50,528 nucleotides of DNA from Arthrobacter sp. SO5 (GTDB lineage: Bacteria; Actinomycetota; Actinomycetes; Actinomycetales; Micrococcaceae). The DNA is taken from positions 1 to 50,528 of the forward strand of contig NZ_MQTQ01000027.1 of NCBI RefSeq assembly GCF_020532805.1. Reading direction: 5' to 3'. The translations under genes and the position numbers were made by a program. A model generated the notes under the pieces. The model did no database searches. It was not told the origin of the DNA and worked only from the letters and a program-made list of their open reading frames with translations. Positions 39,104 to 47,889 of the stretch are shown here, one piece after another. Within the stretch, counting starts at the first letter, position 1. The number at the start of each line of letters is the position of its first letter.

Positions 39104-40641
39104 AAGATGTCAGCCTTCATCGGTTCGGCGTCGGACGTGGCGTCGGACGTGCGTGCGTTGGATAGTTCACGGTATTCCTCGTGGCTCAGGGCTGCTACCC
39201 GGGAGTGCCTGCGGCCGTACCCGAAGTACGCCGCCACGCCGACGAGCATCCAGATCCCGAAGACCGCCCACGTCTGGGCGCCGAGATTAGCCATGAGGTA
39301 GGCGCACATGACAGCGCCGAGCACGGGTGTCAGCGGAAACAGCGGCACGCGGAAGCTGCGTTCGAGCTCCGGCCGGGTGCGCCGCAGGTAGATGACGGCG
39401 ACATTGACCAGCGCGAAGGCGAACAGGGTGCCAATGCTGGTTGCGTCCGCCAGTGCGCCAAGCGGCACGAGCCCGGCCGTCAGCGCGACGGCGGAGCCCA
39501 CGATCAGCGTGCCGGCCACCGGGGTGCCGGTCTTTTGCGAGACGCGCCCGAAGACCCTGGGGATCAGCCCGTCCCGGGCCATGGAGAGCAGGATGCGGGT
39601 CTGTCCGTAGAGGACGGTCAGCACGATGCTGGCGATGGCCAGGACGGCGCCGACGGCGAACACCACACCAACCCACGGCTGTCCCGTGGTTTCCTCGAGG
39701 ATTTTCACGAGGGCCGCTTCGGTTCCGTCGAACCAGCCCCACGGCCGGGCGCCGATCGCCGCAACGGCGACGAGTACGTAGATGGTGGTGACAATCAGCA
39801 TGGAGAGCAGGATCGCCCGCGGCAGGTCCCGTTTCGGGTTCCGCGCTTCCTCGCCCGCCGTGGAGGCCGCGTCGAACCCGATGTAGGAGAAGAAGACCCG
39901 GGACGCGGCGGCGGACACGCCGGCTGCCCCCATCGGCATGAGCGGCTCGAAGTGCCCGCCGTTGAAGGCGGTGAAGGCCACGGCGCAGAAGAACAGCAGG
40001 ATGCCGACCTTGACCAGCACGATTGCGGTATTGATCCAGGCGCTTTCCTTGGCACCGCGGATCAGGAGCGCCATGGCCAGGACCACAATGACGATCGCCG
40101 GCGCGTTGAGCACACCGCCGTCGCCGGGTGGCTGGGAGATGGCGTCCGGGAGCGCCAGGCCGAAGACGGCCAGGGCCTCGTTGACGTACTGCCCGGCGCC
40201 GACCGCGACGGCGGCCACGGAGACGGCGTATTCGAGCACCAGGCACCAGCCGCAGATCCAGGCCATGCCTTCGCCCATGGTCGCGTACGTGTACGAGTAG
40301 CTCGACCCGGCCGCGGGCACAAGCCCGGCCATCTCCGCGTAGGAGACGGCGGAGAGCAGGGCCGCCAGCCCGGCGATCGCGAAGGAGATCCAGATGGCCG
40401 GGCCGGCCAGCGGCACCGAATCGCCGAGGATGACCAGAATGCCGGTGCCAAGTGTCGCGCCGACGCTGATCATCGTCAGGTGCACTACGCCGAAACTGCG
40501 GACCAGGCGTGTTCCGCCGTGGCCCGTTTCCGCCTCGGCGACCAGCTGCCCGATTGGCTTGCGGCGGAGCAGTTGCGCGGTGAGGCCGGGACGGCCCGTG
40601 GCGGCCGGCGGCCGTTGTCCAATAAGAGTTGGCACAGTCAT
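39100..40641 (-). CDS. APC family amino acid permease
   Basis: This 12-helix secondary transporter (513 residues) has SVGATLGTGILVILGDSVPLAGPA at helix 1, YAEMAGLVPAAGSSYSYTYATMGE at helices 2–3 and FFSYIGFDAASTAGEEARNPKRDLP after helix 6, the cationic/aromatic amino acid transporter pattern (segments quoted in part). Start is ATG 40641 behind AAAGGA. It is divergent from pucR and overlaps the flavoenzyme gene downstream. It probably imports the flavoenzyme's substrate (inference). Confidence 0.92.
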   Translation of the reverse strand: MTVPTLIGQRPPAATGRPGLTAQLLRRKPIGQLVAEAETGHGGTRLVRSFGVVHLTMISVGATLGTGILVILGDSVPLAGPAIWISFAIAGLAALLSAVSYAEMAGLVPAAGSSYSYTYATMGEGMAWICGWCLVLEYAVSVAAVAVGAGQYVNEALAVFGLALPDAISQPPGDGGVLNAPAIVIVVLAMALLIRGAKESAWINTAIVLVKVGILLFFCAVAFTAFNGGHFEPLMPMGAAGVSAAASRVFFSYIGFDAASTAGEEARNPKRDLPRAILLSMLIVTTIYVLVAVAAIGARPWGWFDGTEAALVKILEETTGQPWVGVVFAVGAVLAIASIVLTVLYGQTRILLSMARDGLIPRVFGRVSQKTGTPVAGTLIVGSAVALTAGLVPLGALADATSIGTLFAFALVNVAVIYLRRTRPELERSFRVPLFPLTPVLGAVMCAYLMANLGAQTWAVFGIWMLVGVAAYFGYGRRHSRVAALSHEEYRELSNARTSDATSDAEPMKADIL

Positions 40642-40686
40642 CGTTGACGTCCTTTTCTTCAGTAGTCGTCGTTTTTCCCACCGCCC

Positions 40687-40738
40687 AGCCTAGGCGTGTG
40701 AGGCAGCTCTCAAAGCTGTGCAAAATGCCCTATAGTCT
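40687..40738. promoter_or_regulatory. Divergent promoter region of APC permease and pucR
   Basis: TAGGCT (40692–40687, minus) is a likely -10 box for the permease operon. TATAGT (40731–40736) or TAGTCT (40733–40738) is a likely -10 box for pucR, with ATG 40745 eight or six bases later and no ribosome-binding site. Between them an inverted repeat CAGCT-CTCAA-AGCTG (40704–40718) overlaps the expected -35 area of both, a good place for PucR to bind. Confidence 0.55.
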
Positions 40739-40744
40739 ACATCC

Positions 40745-42481
40745 ATGAGACTTAATGCACTCCCGCACCGGATGGGAGCGCACGTGGCGCCCGTGGCTGC
40801 CGAACCCTCCGAGCGGCTGGGCTTCGTCACCCTGGCGCAGTTCCTGCACCAGTTGCCGCCGGAACTGGCGGTCCTGCACGACGGCGGGAACGCCGGGGAG
40901 CGGCTGCGCTGGGTGGAGCCGAGCGAGCTGGAGGATCCCACTCCCTACCTGCTCGACGGCGAATTCCTGCTCACGGCCGGCCTGCCGTTTCTGGACGAGG
41001 GCGGCGACGAGGACCGGGTGGATGCCTATGTGCAGCGGCTGGTCGCGGCGCGGGTCGGCGCCCTCGGATTCGGCCTGGAACCCTATTTCGCCGCGGTCCC
41101 GGCGGCCGTCGTCCGGGCCTGCCAGCGGCACAACCTGACCCTCGTGGCCGTCCCGAACACTGTTCCGTTCGCCGCCGTCGGGCTGGCGTTCTCCCAGCTG
41201 CTGGAGTCCGAGAACGCCACCACGTTCCGGCAACTGGCCGAGACGAACAGGCAGCTGATGCGCGCCGTGCTGTCGGCACGGCCCGAGCACGAACTCCTGG
41301 CCGCTTTGGTCCACCGGGTTCCGGTCTGGGCAGTGCTCGTGGGCGCCGACGGCCGGGTGCGGGCCCGCGGGGCACGGGGCACCCACCGCGGCGGGACGGA
41401 AGCGGCCGTGGACGCGATCCGGCTGCAGCCCCTGTTGGCGAAGCTGCTGGCCGGAAGGGGCCCCCGCGTGGAGATGGACTCGTTCGACGCGGCCGGCTCG
41501 GCGCTGGTTTTCGGCTACCCGCTGCGCAGCACCCGGGACGCCAACCTGGGTGCCCTGGTCCTAGGCACCGACGCGCCGCTCACTCCGGCCCAGAACAGCG
41601 TGGTCTCCTCTGCCGTCGGTCTCCTGGAACTGCTGGTCCGCCAGCGCACCAGCGGCTCGCTGGCCCCCAGCCAGCTGGCCACCGCGCTGCTGCTGCATCC
41701 GGACAGCGTGGCCACCGGCGGGGTTCGGCATGTCAACGGGCTCAAGGACCTCCTGGCCCAAAGCGTCTCGTCCACCCGGTCCGGGCAATTGCGCGTGGTG
41801 CAGGGCCTCCGGCCGGCCGCTCCAGCGCGTGCGGACGCACCGGCCGGCGCCCCCGGAACCGGCCCTGCCCGATCCGGCGACAGCCCGGTCCGGGAACTGC
41901 TGGAATGGCGCAGGATGTTTGATACCAAGCTGGTGGAGCACACGGACTACGGCTTTGCCGCCATCACGAGGCTGAAGGTCGACGACGCCCTCCTGGCCGG
42001 GGTTGAAGGACTCGGCTGGCGGCTCGTGATCGGGAGTGCCACCGAGTTCCCCGGCCTGGCCAGCGCCTACCAACGCGCCTCGGCGCTTCGCAGCCGTGTC
42101 GAGGCCACCGGACACAGCGTCCGGGCCGATGAGGTGGCGTGGTCCGTGACGGGACTGCTGGGCAGGGAGGCCGGCGCCATGCTGGCCGCCCGGCTGTTGG
42201 CACCCGTGTTGGCGCTCGAGCCGGAACGGCGGGATGCACTGCTCGGCATCCTGCGCGCCTGGCTCGGCGAAAACGGCAGCTGGGACGCGACGGCGAAGGC
42301 CACGGGCCTGCACCGCAACAGCATCCGGCGCCAGGTCCGGATGCTGGCGGAGCTGCTGGAGACAGACCTTAACCAGGCCCAGGTCCGGGCCGAACTCTGG
42401 ATTGCGCTGCAATACACGGGCGATGTGGATCTGCTATCCGCCCCCGGACCGGAAGGCGCTCAGCTGCCCCACGAGCGGTAG
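40745..42481 (+). CDS. PucR family transcriptional regulator
   Basis: This 578-residue regulator has an N-terminal PucR domain (about 20–140, with EDPTPYLLDGEFLLTAGLPF), a central GGDEF-like region and a C-terminal helix-turn-helix of the HTH_30 type: GENGSWDATAKATGLHRNSIRRQV near residue 515. PucR proteins control purine, amine and amino acid catabolism, often from a divergent gene. Start is ATG 40745, probably leaderless. The 3' end overlaps the convergent nitrilase gene by 22 bases. Confidence 0.92.
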   Translation: MRLNALPHRMGAHVAPVAAEPSERLGFVTLAQFLHQLPPELAVLHDGGNAGERLRWVEPSELEDPTPYLLDGEFLLTAGLPFLDEGGDEDRVDAYVQRLVAARVGALGFGLEPYFAAVPAAVVRACQRHNLTLVAVPNTVPFAAVGLAFSQLLESENATTFRQLAETNRQLMRAVLSARPEHELLAALVHRVPVWAVLVGADGRVRARGARGTHRGGTEAAVDAIRLQPLLAKLLAGRGPRVEMDSFDAAGSALVFGYPLRSTRDANLGALVLGTDAPLTPAQNSVVSSAVGLLELLVRQRTSGSLAPSQLATALLLHPDSVATGGVRHVNGLKDLLAQSVSSTRSGQLRVVQGLRPAAPARADAPAGAPGTGPARSGDSPVRELLEWRRMFDTKLVEHTDYGFAAITRLKVDDALLAGVEGLGWRLVIGSATEFPGLASAYQRASALRSRVEATGHSVRADEVAWSVTGLLGREAGAMLAARLLAPVLALEPERRDALLGILRAWLGENGSWDATAKATGLHRNSIRRQVRMLAELLETDLNQAQVRAELWIALQYTGDVDLLSAPGPEGAQLPHER

Positions 42482-43281
42482 ATCTCGGTCCGCCGGTCAG
42501 CCAGATACGCCACGTCCTGGCCGGCGGCGCCGGGCCGGTCGTGGGGCCGGTCGCCGGGCCGCGGCTCCGGCAGCTCAGCAAACAACAGCTCGGCCCCCGC
42601 TCCGGCGGCTGCCAGCAGCGAGCCTTCCGGAGCGGCGACCACGCTGCCGCCCAGGAAATCACAGCCGTCCTCCGTACCGGAGTGGTTGGCGTAAGCCACG
42701 GTGAGCTGGTTTTCCAGCGCCCGCGCCCTGACCAGCACCTGCGGAACGGACTCAAATCCCGCAGCCAAGGCAGTGGGGACCAGCACCAACTCGGCGCCGC
42801 GCACTGCGGCGGCCCGGACGGACTCAGGAAATTCAACGTCGTAGCAGATCACCAGGGACGTCCTGACGCCGTGGAAGTCCACCACAGCCGGAGCGGCCGC
42901 GGCGGGAACGAACGCCTGGCGCTCCGCCGGGCCGAAGAGGTGCACCTTGGCGTAGGTGAGCAGCTCAGTCCCGTGCTCATCGACGAGGGTGGCCGTGATC
43001 TGCCACTCCCCCGCCCCGGTGACGGCGGGGAGGCTGTAGACCAGGGCGATGCCGTGCCGGCGGGCGATCTCCGCCAGCTCCTGCCGGATGAGGGGGAGCC
43101 TGCCGGGGTCCAGCTCGGATCGAAGCCGCAGCGGCGCATAGCCGACGGGGAAGAGTTCCGGGGTGAGGAGCAGCCGCGCGCCGGCGGCAGCGGCCGTCCG
43201 CGCGGCGCCGTCGACCGCCCGACAGTTGGCTTCCACATCCAGCACGACGGCGTTCGCCTGCATCAGGGCCAGCAGCACCAT
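42460..43281 (-). CDS. Carbon-nitrogen hydrolase (nitrilase superfamily)
   Basis: This amidohydrolase (273 residues) carries the Glu-Lys-Cys triad: Glu42 (LTPELFPVGY), Lys112 (TYAKVHLFG) and Cys146 (VICYDVEFPE). These enzymes mostly hydrolyse amides or N-carbamoyl groups; true nitrilases are a minority. I chose ATG 43281, five bases after GAGG; GTG 43287 would add two residues. It points toward pucR and overlaps its end. It could hydrolyse the amide made by the flavoenzyme at 37397 (inference). Confidence 0.9.
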   Translation of the reverse strand: MVLLALMQANAVVLDVEANCRAVDGAARTAAAAGARLLLTPELFPVGYAPLRLRSELDPGRLPLIRQELAEIARRHGIALVYSLPAVTGAGEWQITATLVDEHGTELLTYAKVHLFGPAERQAFVPAAAAPAVVDFHGVRTSLVICYDVEFPESVRAAAVRGAELVLVPTALAAGFESVPQVLVRARALENQLTVAYANHSGTEDGCDFLGGSVVAAPEGSLLAAAGAGAELLFAELPEPRPGDRPHDRPGAAGQDVAYLADRRTEIYRSWGS

Positions 43282-43447
43282 TACCACCTCAGCGTCTCAG
43301 CGACGTCCGAGCTTTGTCGCGGACGTTCTTCTCCTCCAGCGTAGCCGTGCCGCACAATCCCCGTCCCAGTGCATTTCCGCCCGCACGAGCCTCCTTCAGT
43401 GCGGAATGCCCAGGGGACCCGGCTGGCGATCCGCGGCCGGCATCTTG

Positions 43448-43513
43448 AGGGCGTCATCAGGGCACGGACAGGGCGTCCGCAGGGCGTCATCAGGCCATGT
43501 ACAGGGCGTCCTC
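43448..43513. repeat. Two 33-bp imperfect tandem repeats upstream of the ROK gene
   Basis: Each unit starts AGGGCGTCATCAGG and contains a second AGGGCGTC copy 22 bases in; the two units (43448–43480, 43481–43513) differ at about five positions, and a fifth CAGG remnant follows. They lie in the gene-free 334-bp stretch 43282–43615, which otherwise contains only the nitrilase promoter side and the ROK operator. No open frame there is convincing. Confidence 0.8.
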
Positions 43514-43567
43514 AGGTCCGCCACCGGGGAACCGTACGTCCGTTCGGACGGGGAACCGGACCAGCCA

Positions 43568-43594
43568 TGCGTTAACTTCTTGACTACAAGCCCG
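43568..43594. promoter_or_regulatory. ROK operator / promoter, copy A
   Basis: The element starts TGCGTTAA and contains CTTG-ACTA-CAAG (43579–43590), a perfect inverted repeat of four-base arms. It matches copy B at 44826–44852 in 22 of 27 positions. TTGACT (43580–43585) inside it can serve as the -35 box; with a 17-bp spacer the -10 position (CACGCT, 43603–43608) is weak and would start transcription at or next to ATG 43616. Confidence 0.75.
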
Positions 43595-43615
43595 GAATGC
43601 GTCACGCTTCATGTC

Positions 43616-44806
43616 ATGCCCTCACCATCGAGCTCAACGAGGAGCCGAACCAAAAACCCCGGATCACAGTCTGCGCTCCGGCACCTGAACCAACAGCGGA
43701 TCATCGAATGCCTGCTGGCGGGCCCCTCTACGCAGGCAGAGCTGGCACGTCAGACAGGCCTCTCCACGGCGACGGTCTCGAACATCGTCAAGATCATGCA
43801 GGACGCCGGGCTGGCATCCACCGAACCCACCACGAGCTCCGGCCGGCGGGCCCTGAACGTCCGGCTCAACAGCAACGGCGCCGTCGCCGTCGGCATCGAT
43901 TTCGGCCGCCGGCACCTGCGCGTCGTCCTGGCCTCCCTGAGCTACCAGGTGATCGCCGAGGAGGCCGTCCTGCTGCCGTTGGGCCACCACGCCGAGGAGG
44001 GAATTACCGCTGCGGTCGGCGTGCTGGACCGACTCCTGGCCGAAAGCGGCGTGGAACGCACCGCACTCGTAGGCGCGGGGGTCGGCATTCCCGGCCCCAT
44101 CGACCGGCGCACGGGGAGCGTGGCGCAGGGCGCCATCCTGCCCGAATGGGTCGGCATTAACATCCTGGAATGCCTCGTAGAGGCCCTGCAGCTCCCCGTT
44201 TTCCTGGACAACGACGCCAATCTGGGCGCCCTGTCCGAGGTCACGTGGGGGCCCCACAGCGGCATCAGCAACCTGATGTTCCTCAAGATCGGCTCGGGAA
44301 TCGGCGCCGGGCTCATCCTCAACGGGGCACCGTACTATGGCAACGTCGGGATTACCGGCGAAATTGGCCATGCCACGATCCACGAGCTGGGGCTGATCTG
44401 CCGCTGCGGCAACAGGGGCTGCCTGGAAACCATCGCCTCCACCACCACCATGATCGAGCTCCTGAGTCGAGGCGAGGACCGACCGCTGACACCGGAGGAC
44501 ATCGTCCGAAAGGCGATCGCCCGGGACTCCGCGACCCTGCGCGTCGTGGACGACGCCGGACTCGCCGTCGGCCGCGCGCTCGGAAACGTGGCGAACCTGA
44601 TCAACCCTGAGGTGATCGTGGTGGGCGGGCCGCTGGCCGGACTGGGGGAACTCCTTTTGGACCCGATCCGCAGAGGCCTGGTGCGGCACGCTGTACCCGT
44701 GATCGGGGAGACCACCACGCTCACGATGTCCTCGCTGGGGGACCGCGCCGAGGCTCTCGGCGCCGCTGCGCTGGTCTTCCAACATGCCGCAATCCGGCGC
44801 AACTGA
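43616..44806 (+). CDS. ROK family transcriptional repressor (XylR-like)
   Basis: This sugar-responsive repressor (396 residues) has an N-terminal winged helix (about 20–80: GPSTQAELARQTGLSTATVS) and a ROK sugar-kinase-like domain. The ATP loop is degenerate (GIDFGRRHLRV instead of a DxGGT form), as in non-catalytic ROK repressors. FLDNDANLGAL holds the conserved Asp, and HELGLICRCGNRGCLE is the zinc/ROK signature. Start is ATG 43616; an out-of-frame ATG lies at 43611. It precedes the sugar importer and probably represses itself and that operon. Confidence 0.93.
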   Translation: MPSPSSSTRSRTKNPGSQSALRHLNQQRIIECLLAGPSTQAELARQTGLSTATVSNIVKIMQDAGLASTEPTTSSGRRALNVRLNSNGAVAVGIDFGRRHLRVVLASLSYQVIAEEAVLLPLGHHAEEGITAAVGVLDRLLAESGVERTALVGAGVGIPGPIDRRTGSVAQGAILPEWVGINILECLVEALQLPVFLDNDANLGALSEVTWGPHSGISNLMFLKIGSGIGAGLILNGAPYYGNVGITGEIGHATIHELGLICRCGNRGCLETIASTTTMIELLSRGEDRPLTPEDIVRKAIARDSATLRVVDDAGLAVGRALGNVANLINPEVIVVGGPLAGLGELLLDPIRRGLVRHAVPVIGETTTLTMSSLGDRAEALGAAALVFQHAAIRRN

Positions 44807-44825
44807 GCATTCGTTACCGGCCTGT

Positions 44826-44852
44826 TGCGTTAAAGACTTGACGACAAGTCCG
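44826..44852. promoter_or_regulatory. ROK operator / importer promoter, copy B
   Basis: The element TGCGTTAA...ACTTG-ACGA-CAAGT (inverted repeat 44836–44849, five-base arms) matches copy A. TTGACG (44838–44843) is a good -35 box, with TTTACT (44861–44866) at a 17-bp spacing as the -10. Repressor binding would cover the -35. The expected leader is about 60 nt. Confidence 0.78.
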
Positions 44853-44935
44853 TGATCCAGTTTACTTTTTCATCAGACGGCCCTGCGGTTTGTAGGGGCG
44901 GACAACGAAGTCATGCATTGGAGGCGTAAGGGCAG

Positions 44936-46543
44936 ATGACGTCCCTCAACACGCACAGCGATCCGATAATTCTCGAGATGCGCTCCATCACCAAAGAGTT
45001 CCCCGGCGTTAAAGCATTGTCCGAGGTGAGCCTGCGCGTGAAAGCCGGCGAGATCCACGCCATTTGCGGTGAGAACGGCGCGGGCAAGTCCACTCTCATG
45101 AAGGTCCTCTCGGGCGTTTACCCCTTCGGCACCTACACCGGCGACATCGTGTACCAGAGCCAGGTCCAGGAATTCAAGGACATCCGCGCCAGCGAGGCCG
45201 CCGGAATCGTGATCATCCACCAGGAGCTCGCACTTATCCCGGAACTTTCCATCATGGAGAACATCTTCCTCGGCAACGAGCCCACCAAGCGCGGCGTGAT
45301 CAACTGGGCCGAGGCCCGGCTGCGGTCCACCGAACTGCTGGCCCGGGTGGGGTTGCGGGAGGACCCGGACACTCCCATCAAGGAGATCGGCGTCGGCAAG
45401 CAGCAGCTGGTCGAGATCGCCAAGGCGCTGAACAAGTCGGTGAAGCTCCTGATCCTGGACGAGCCCACGGCAGCGCTCAACGAGTCCGATTCCCAGCACC
45501 TGCTGGACCTCATGCTGGGCCTGAAGGGCCGCGGTATCACCTCGATCATCATTTCCCACAAGCTCAACGAGATTGAGCAGATCGCGGATGAGATCACGAT
45601 CATCCGCGACGGCAAGGCGATCGAGACGCTGAACGTCAAGGCCGACGGCGTCGACGAGGACCGCATCATCAAGGGTATGGTCGGCCGAACGCTGGAGTCC
45701 CGCTTCCCGGACCATGAGCCAAAGATCGGCGATGTCCTCTTCGAGGTCAAGGACTGGAACGTCGGGCACCCGCAGATCCAGGACCGCCTGGTCTGCAAGA
45801 ACTCCAGCTTCTTTGTCCGCCGCGGCGAAATCGTCGGGTTCGCTGGCTTGATGGGGGCCGGTCGCACCGAACTGGCCCGGTCCGTGTTCGGGCGCTCCTA
45901 CGGCCGCTACCTCTCGGGCCATGTCTACAAAGACGGCAAGGAACTGCAGCTCAAGAGCGTCCGCCAGGCGATCGACGCCGGGCTGGGCTACGTCACGGAG
46001 GACCGCAAGTCCCTGGGCCTGAACCTCCTCGATGACATCAAGGCCACCACAGTCTCGGCGAACCTGCGCAAGATCAGCAAGCACTACGTGGTGGATGCGG
46101 ACAAGGAATTCTCGGTCGCGGAGGAATACCGGAAGTCGCTGCGGACCAAGGCGCCCTCCGTGGAGGAAGGCGTCGCGAAGCTCTCCGGCGGAAACCAGCA
46201 GAAGGTCGTGCTGGCGAAGTGGATGTTCACCGACCCGGACGTGCTGATCCTGGACGAGCCCACCCGCGGGATCGATGTCGGGGCCAAGTACGAGATCTAC
46301 GGCATCATCCAGAAGCTGGCCAACGAGGGCAAGGCCGTGATCGTCATTTCCTCGGAACTGCCCGAGCTGCTGGGCCTGTCGGACCGCATCTACACGATCT
46401 TCGAAGGCGCCATCACTGGCGTGCTGAACAAGGGCGAAGCCAGCCAGGAAAGCCTCATGAAACTCATGACCTCCACCCGCAAGACCGCCTCACCCTCTGG
46501 GACCATCCAAGAATTAGCCGAACTACCCGGAAACAAGGACTGA
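44936..46543 (+). CDS. mmsA: Multiple-monosaccharide ABC importer ATPase
   Basis: This is a tandem ABC ATPase (535 residues) of the CUT2 sugar class. The first domain has Walker [10 protein letters not shown] and Walker [16 protein letters not shown]; the second has a degenerate Walker A (GLMGAGRTE), LSGGNQQK and [34 protein letters not shown] and [12 protein letters not shown] agree with the MmsA/GguA group that transports xylose, arabinose, galactose or glucose. Start is ATG 44936 with GGAGG and AAGGG upstream. It is the first importer gene after the ROK operator. Confidence 0.93.
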   Translation: MTSLNTHSDPIILEMRSITKEFPGVKALSEVSLRVKAGEIHAICGENGAGKSTLMKVLSGVYPFGTYTGDIVYQSQVQEFKDIRASEAAGIVIIHQELALIPELSIMENIFLGNEPTKRGVINWAEARLRSTELLARVGLREDPDTPIKEIGVGKQQLVEIAKALNKSVKLLILDEPTAALNESDSQHLLDLMLGLKGRGITSIIISHKLNEIEQIADEITIIRDGKAIETLNVKADGVDEDRIIKGMVGRTLESRFPDHEPKIGDVLFEVKDWNVGHPQIQDRLVCKNSSFFVRRGEIVGFAGLMGAGRTELARSVFGRSYGRYLSGHVYKDGKELQLKSVRQAIDAGLGYVTEDRKSLGLNLLDDIKATTVSANLRKISKHYVVDADKEFSVAEEYRKSLRTKAPSVEEGVAKLSGGNQQKVVLAKWMFTDPDVLILDEPTRGIDVGAKYEIYGIIQKLANEGKAVIVISSELPELLGLSDRIYTIFEGAITGVLNKGEASQESLMKLMTSTRKTASPSGTIQELAELPGNKD

Positions 46544-46547
46544 AACA

Positions 46548-47816
46548 ATGAACGCGCTCAAGAAGCTTTTTGGCGGCAACACCCGCCAATTCGGCATGAT
46601 CTTCGCCCTCGTTGCGCTGATCGTGTTCTTCGAGATTTTCACTGAGGGCCGCACGCTCACGTCGGGCAACGTCATCAACCTCTTCAACGGCAACTCCTAC
46701 ATCCTGATCCTCGCCATCGGCATGGTTCTGGTGATCATCGCCGGCCACATCGACCTCTCGGTCGGTTCGGTCGCCGCCTTCGTGGGCGTCTGCGTGTCCC
46801 TCTTCATCCGCGATTGGGGAGTGCCGTGGTACATCGGCGTCCTGTTGGGGCTGGGGCTGGGCGTCCTGATCGGAGCCTGGCAGGGATTCTGGGTGGCCTA
46901 TGTCGGCATTCCCGCGTTCATCGTGACACTGTCCGGCATGCTGATCTTCCGCGGCGCCAACCAGTTCGTCGGCAAGTCAAACACCATCCCGGTTCCCGGG
47001 GATTTCCAGTACATCGGCTCCGGCTACCTGCCTGAGTTCGGACCGAGTACCGGCTACAACAACCCCACCATGCTGATCGGCCTTCTCGCCGTCGCATTCG
47101 TGATCTTCAGTGAGATCCGCTCCCGCCGCAAGGCCAATGCGCTTGGCGCCGAAGTTCCCGAGGCCTGGGTCATGGTCCTTAAACTGGTCCTGATCTGCGG
47201 CGCCATCCTCTACGCGACCTACCTCTTCGCCACCGGCCGGCCGGGCACGTCATTCCCTGTGCCGGGCCTGATTCTCGCCGTCCTGATCCTCGTGTACGGC
47301 TTCATCTCCTCCAAAACCGTTATCGGCCGCCACATCTACGCCGTCGGCGGCAACCGGCATGCTGCGGAGCTCTCCGGCGTCCAGTCCAAGAAGGTCAACT
47401 TCCTGGTCATGATGAACATGTCCCTGCTGGCCGGCCTCGCCGGCATGATCTTTGTGGGCCGCTCCACCGCCTCAGGCCCGTTCGACGGCGTCGGCTGGGA
47501 ACTGGACGCCATCGCGGCCGTCTTCATCGGCGGCGCGGCCGTCACCGGTGGCGTGGGCACCGTGATCGGCTCGATCATCGGCGGCCTGGTCATGGCCGTG
47601 CTCAACAACGGCCTGCAGCTCCTCGGCGTCGGCGCCGACCTCACCCAGATCATCAAGGGCCTCGTGCTCCTGATCGCCGTCGCATTCGACGTCTACAACA
47701 AGACCCAGGGCAAGAAGTCGATCATTGGCCTGATGATGAAGAACTTCAGCCGCAGCAATGAGATCAAGGCCGACGAGACGACATCCACCAAAGAGGTCAT
47801 CTCCACGGGCGCCTAG
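46548..47816 (+). CDS. mmsB: Multiple-monosaccharide ABC importer permease
   Basis: This permease (422 residues) has about ten to twelve helices of the BPD_transp_2 family. LAIGMVLVIIAGHIDLSVGS, VTLSGMLIFRGANQF and IYAVGGNRHAAELSGV are CUT2 sugar-permease motifs; the length agrees with the MmsB/GguB group, longer than ribose permeases. Start is ATG 46548, four bases after mmsA. Confidence 0.93.
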   Translation: MNALKKLFGGNTRQFGMIFALVALIVFFEIFTEGRTLTSGNVINLFNGNSYILILAIGMVLVIIAGHIDLSVGSVAAFVGVCVSLFIRDWGVPWYIGVLLGLGLGVLIGAWQGFWVAYVGIPAFIVTLSGMLIFRGANQFVGKSNTIPVPGDFQYIGSGYLPEFGPSTGYNNPTMLIGLLAVAFVIFSEIRSRRKANALGAEVPEAWVMVLKLVLICGAILYATYLFATGRPGTSFPVPGLILAVLILVYGFISSKTVIGRHIYAVGGNRHAAELSGVQSKKVNFLVMMNMSLLAGLAGMIFVGRSTASGPFDGVGWELDAIAAVFIGGAAVTGGVGTVIGSIIGGLVMAVLNNGLQLLGVGADLTQIIKGLVLLIAVAFDVYNKTQGKKSIIGLMMKNFSRSNEIKADETTSTKEVISTGA

Positions 47817-47889
47817 CCCGCTCCCTGAACCATTCTCGCTACTTTTTCCCCGGAGTTTCCGGACCCATCTAAAGAAAGTGAACCAAGCA

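Noticed and set aside
43448..43513. CRISPR array
   Set aside because: There are only two adjacent units with mismatches, no regular spacers and no cas genes in the window.
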